A program made the position numbers and the translations under genes. Shown here piece by piece: positions 5,865 through 8,307 of a stretch of 8,307 bases of DNA (within the stretch, counting starts at the first letter, position 1; each line of letters starts with the position of its first letter). The notes beneath the pieces were generated by a model, which was not told the DNA's origin, did not search any database, and was given only the letters and a program-made list of their open reading frames with translations. Source of the DNA: Bacilli bacterium (GTDB taxonomy: Bacteria; Bacillota_I; Bacilli_A; RF39; UBA660); NCBI GenBank assembly GCA_028708005.1, contig JAQVZV010000030.1:1-8307 (forward strand). The letters run 5' to 3'.

Positions 5865-7538
5865 ATGAAATTTTTTGAAAATGGCGATACAAAAGTCTTT
5901 GCCTTAGGCGGATTAGGAGAAGTTGGCAAGAATATGTATTGCGTCATGCATAATGAGGAAATAATTATTATTGATGCCGGTGTTATGTTTCCTCAAGATG
6001 AGCTTTTGGGAATCGATTATGTTATTCCTGATTTTTCTTTTCTAAAAAAGAATCAAGATAAAATCAAAGCCTTAATTATAACACACGGTCACGAAGATCA
6101 TATCGGAGGCATTCCATTTTTACTTCAACTAATAAATATTCCAATTATATATACGCCTAAGCAGGCGTCTGAACTTATAAAAAGGAAGTTAGAAGAACGA
6201 GGAATAAAATATAAGAAATTACAAGTTTATACCGAAAAAACAAAAATTAAATACAAATATTTTGACATAGAGTTTTTCAGCACAAACCATTCAGTTCCGG
6301 ATTCACACGGGGTTGCTTTAAATACTCCTAATGGCACAATTGTTATGACGGGAGACTTTAAATTTGACTGGACACCAATTGGGCCAATGTCTAATATTCA
6401 TAAAATAGCTGATATCGGTAAAAAAGGAGTCAAACTATTATTAAGCGATAGTACTAATGCTATGATTGATGGTTTTTCTATCAGCGAATCAAAAGTTGAC
6501 GAAGCATTAGGCGACGTCTTCGAAAGGTGTGATGGACGAATAATTATTGCGACTTTTGCCTCAAATATATATCGTTTAAAACACATTGTTGAAACATGTA
6601 GAAAAAACAATCGTAAGGTTGCTTTATTCGGAAGAAGTATGGAAACATCTATTGAGATAGCAATTGCTGGAGGATATATTCAAGATAATGGTGTTTTTGT
6701 AACAGCAGATGACGCTGCTAAAATGAAAAGCAATGAAATAGCATTATTATGCACTGGATCACAGGGCGAACCTTTAGCGGCCTTATCAAGAATTGCTAAT
6801 GGGTCACATAAGCAGATCAAGTTAATACCAGGCGATGTCGTTGTCTTCTCATCTTCTGCTATCCCAGGCAATGCATCAAGTATATCAAATACCATTAATA
6901 AACTCTATTTGAAGGGTGTTAAAGTATTCACTAATACATCATTAAGCGAAATACATACTTCAGGTCATGGTAATAAAGAAGAATTAAAATTAATGATCAG
7001 GTTATTTAAACCAGAATGTTTTATGCCTTATCATGGTGAATATAGAATGTTAAAAGCTCATGCTGATCTAGCAATCGAATGCGGAGTAAAAAAAGACAAT
7101 GTTTTCACCTTAGATAACGGGGATGTTCTATCAATAACTAAAAATGGCGTCAAAAGAAGTGGCTCAGTTCCCGCTTCAGATGTATATGTTGATGGAAACA
7201 GAATTGGTGATGTTGGTAGCATCGTTATTAAGGACCGAATCATAATGTCAGAAGATGGCATCTTAGTAATCATTGCCAATATAGATGTTAACAAAAATGA
7301 ATTGCTAGGTAATACCAATATTACAACAAGAGGATTTGTACTGGTTAATGAAAATGGCGAGTTGTTAAGTAGAATTGAATTTATGGCTAATCAGATAATT
7401 AAACAAAATCTTAAAAAGAAAAGGATAAATTATACCGATTTAAAACAGCTAATTATTCAAGAAGTTGCCCCTTTTATAAAAGATGAAACAGGGCGCAAGC
7501 CTATTATTCTTCCAGTATTTATGGAAGTTAATAGATAA
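5865..7538 (+). CDS. rnjA: Ribonuclease J (J1 type)
   Basis: The protein is 557 aa, nearly the same length as Bacillus RNase J1. RNase J is a metallo-beta-lactamase/beta-CASP enzyme with endonuclease and 5'-to-3' exonuclease activity in mRNA decay and rRNA maturation. The metal site is intact: HGHEDH at 74-79, H142 in NHSVPDSHG, D164 in TGDF and H390 in PYHGEYR. The beta-CASP region carries TGSQGEP (297-303) and SGHGN (366-370). The C-terminal domain (about 440-557) is full length. The complete HxHxDH motif argues for the catalytically active J1 type rather than J2, where this motif is altered in Bacillus. The ATG at 5865 has a near-consensus AGAAAGGAGA upstream. It is monocistronic, bounded by its own promoter and a terminator. 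Convergent with it are an unknown gene and probable pnp, another RNA-decay gene. Confidence 0.97.
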   Translation: MKFFENGDTKVFALGGLGEVGKNMYCVMHNEEIIIIDAGVMFPQDELLGIDYVIPDFSFLKKNQDKIKALIITHGHEDHIGGIPFLLQLINIPIIYTPKQASELIKRKLEERGIKYKKLQVYTEKTKIKYKYFDIEFFSTNHSVPDSHGVALNTPNGTIVMTGDFKFDWTPIGPMSNIHKIADIGKKGVKLLLSDSTNAMIDGFSISESKVDEALGDVFERCDGRIIIATFASNIYRLKHIVETCRKNNRKVALFGRSMETSIEIAIAGGYIQDNGVFVTADDAAKMKSNEIALLCTGSQGEPLAALSRIANGSHKQIKLIPGDVVVFSSSAIPGNASSISNTINKLYLKGVKVFTNTSLSEIHTSGHGNKEELKLMIRLFKPECFMPYHGEYRMLKAHADLAIECGVKKDNVFTLDNGDVLSITKNGVKRSGSVPASDVYVDGNRIGDVGSIVIKDRIIMSEDGILVIIANIDVNKNELLGNTNITTRGFVLVNENGELLSRIEFMANQIIKQNLKKKRINYTDLKQLIIQEVAPFIKDETGRKPIILPVFMEVNR

Positions 7539-7567
7539 AAAGTAAACAACTTGAATATATACTAAAT

Positions 7568-7601
7568 AATAGACACAGCAAAAATAATGTGTCTATTTTT
7601 T
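7568..7601 (+). terminator. Rho-independent terminator after rnjA
   Basis: A perfect 10-bp stem (7568-7577 with 7588-7597, core TAGACACA/TGTGTCTA) encloses a 10-nt loop and is followed by a run of T to 7601 and a second T run to 7607. It lies 30 bp after the rnjA stop. Confidence 0.85.
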
Positions 7602-7611
7602 ATTTTTCAAA

Positions 7612-7660
7612 GAAAAAGCACCTTCGTTTTTAGTATAACGCTCTATACATAACGAGGTGC
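7612..7660 (-). terminator. Terminator of the converging pnp/unknown-gene unit
   Basis: On the minus strand GCACCTCGTT (7651-7660) pairs with 7618-7628, leaving one bulged base. A T-rich run (TTTTTCTTT) follows. The long loop contains a nested 5-bp hairpin, GTATA/TATAC (7633-7637 with 7644-7648). It lies 14 bp downstream of the 165-aa gene and back to back with the rnjA terminator. Confidence 0.75.
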
Positions 7661-7673
7661 ATCTCATTTACAA

Positions 7674-8171
7674 CTAATTTGAAACAACAATTAATTTTCC
7701 CTTACGTAATTTTCTAATAATTCGGCTGGTGGCTAAATTGCCATTATTAATTATAACTTCATCACGTTTCGCTTTATCAAAACAATCATAAATGGAATAA
7801 TGATGAGCTAGAAGAAGCATATAATATCTATTATTTGTAACAAGAGAAACAATTTCATTAATACCAAAATACTTAATAACATGGAGCAGATACTCATCAT
7901 CATACTCATTATTATACATCCATATGTTTTGTGTTTCAGTCTTCTGAAAGATAAATTCGAGACACATATCCATAACTAATCGTCTATAAGAACTAGCATT
8001 ATATAATGATAATCCATATGCGAAATCAACAAAAGCTTCTCTACACGTGCCAATATCTTCATACTCCTGTTTTAAAGATTCATACAATTCTAAAAACTCA
8101 TCTTTGTTATAATTTTGACTAACTACAGGTTGCCTACTACTAACTTCTATATTAGATAAATTTACTGACAT
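7674..8171 (-). CDS. Unrecognised 165-aa protein, likely co-transcribed with pnp
   Basis: I do not recognise this family. It is a soluble protein with no signal peptide or membrane helix. A polar N-terminal stretch of about 22 residues, SSRQPVVSQNYNKDEF, looks flexible. An acidic, tyrosine-rich, probably all-helical core follows (about 23-135), with three scattered cysteines (43, 70, 129) that do not form a metal motif. The last 16 residues, starting RIIRKLRKGKL, are strongly basic and could touch RNA, though that is only a guess. The ATG at 8169-8171 has GGGGG 6 nt upstream. The gene begins 22 bp after the stop of probable pnp with no terminator between them, so co-transcription is likely, and it ends at a clear terminator. 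Base composition resembles its neighbours, with no sign of transfer. Confidence 0.75.
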   Translation of the reverse strand: MSVNLSNIEVSSRQPVVSQNYNKDEFLELYESLKQEYEDIGTCREAFVDFAYGLSLYNASSYRRLVMDMCLEFIFQKTETQNIWMYNNEYDDEYLLHVIKYFGINEIVSLVTNNRYYMLLLAHHYSIYDCFDKAKRDEVIINNGNLATSRIIRKLRKGKLIVVSN

Positions 8172-8193
8172 AAAATACCCCCATACTACCTAC

Positions 8194-8307
8194 TTAATTA
8201 TCATTATTAAGCGCTTCTTTACGAGAAAGGTTTAATCTTCCTTTTTTATCATAACCAACTGCTTTAACAATAATCTCATCACCTAGTTTAACAACATCTT
8301 CCGTTTT
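8194..8307 (-). CDS. pnp: Probable polynucleotide phosphorylase, last 37 codons (S1 domain end)
   Basis: The minus strand from the window edge reads, without interruption, [20 protein letters not shown], then [17 protein letters not shown] and a TAA stop. This is the end of an S1 RNA-binding domain: [11 protein letters not shown] is the third-to-fourth strand region and [11 protein letters not shown] the typical last strand. The match to PNPase C-termini is close. PNPase is a phosphorolytic 3'-to-5' exoribonuclease, active as a trimer in mRNA decay. A stand-alone S1 protein of the YugI/GSP13 type is the main alternative, since only the tail is visible. The following 165-aa gene starts 22 bp downstream. 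Confidence 0.75.
   Translation of the reverse strand, partial: KTEDVVKLGDEIIVKAVGYDKKGRLNLSRKEALNNDN

Noticed and set aside
6398..7318. Three minus-strand open frames inside rnjA (6398-6610, 6680-6895, 7058-7318)
   Set aside because: They are antisense shadows of a fully conserved RNase J and have no recognisable protein features.
1..8307. UGA read as tryptophan (mollicute code)
   Set aside because: Tryptophans are TGG and TGA serves as a stop in the MazG-like and small membrane protein genes at sensible family lengths.
1..8307. CRISPR arrays, insertion sequences, tRNA/rRNA genes, prophage or defence modules
   Set aside because: There are no regularly spaced repeats, transposase motifs, cloverleaf-like segments or phage-type genes in the window.

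Overview
This window comes from the chromosome of a low-GC, AT-rich bacterium in the Bacillota/Mollicutes-like part of the tree. Strong AAGGAGG-type ribosome binding sites, ClpP, RNase J and a DUF3603-like protein all point there. TGA is used as a normal stop and tryptophan is TGG, so this is not a code-4 mollicute. An Erysipelotrichia, Haloplasma, Acholeplasma or Izemoplasma-like relative fits, but the sequence alone does not settle the genus. Nothing looks mobile: there are no insertion sequences, tRNAs, rRNAs or CRISPR arrays, and the content is mostly core or semi-core housekeeping.

Layout. From 1 to 4312 every gene is on the minus strand. Read in the direction of transcription, the first group is a TVP38/DedA-type membrane protein, RmuC and a MazG-like pyrophosphohydrolase, which overlap each other and end in a strong terminator at 2303-2326. 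Next come a small two-helix membrane protein overlapping a DUF3603-like gene, then clpP with its own promoter and terminator, then trpS with its own promoter, cut by the left edge. A divergent intergenic region (4313-4445) separates these from two plus-strand genes. One encodes a cytosolic serine beta-lactamase-fold hydrolase, with a 20-bp perfect palindrome over its promoter. The other is rnjA (RNase J), with its own promoter and a hairpin at the predicted mRNA 5' end. Facing rnjA from the right are an unrecognised 165-aa gene and, 22 bp upstream of it, the last 37 codons of what is most likely pnp (PNPase).

Biology. RNA turnover (RNase J and probable PNPase) sits on the right. Genome and nucleotide-pool maintenance (RmuC and the MazG-like enzyme) sits in the middle. 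Proteolysis and translation (ClpP, TrpS) sit on the left. I see no clear new multi-gene system. The best leads are the palindrome-controlled intracellular serine hydrolase, the unknown gene behind pnp, the 5' hairpin on rnjA mRNA, and an unusual Pro-to-Asn change next to the oxyanion-hole glycines of ClpP.
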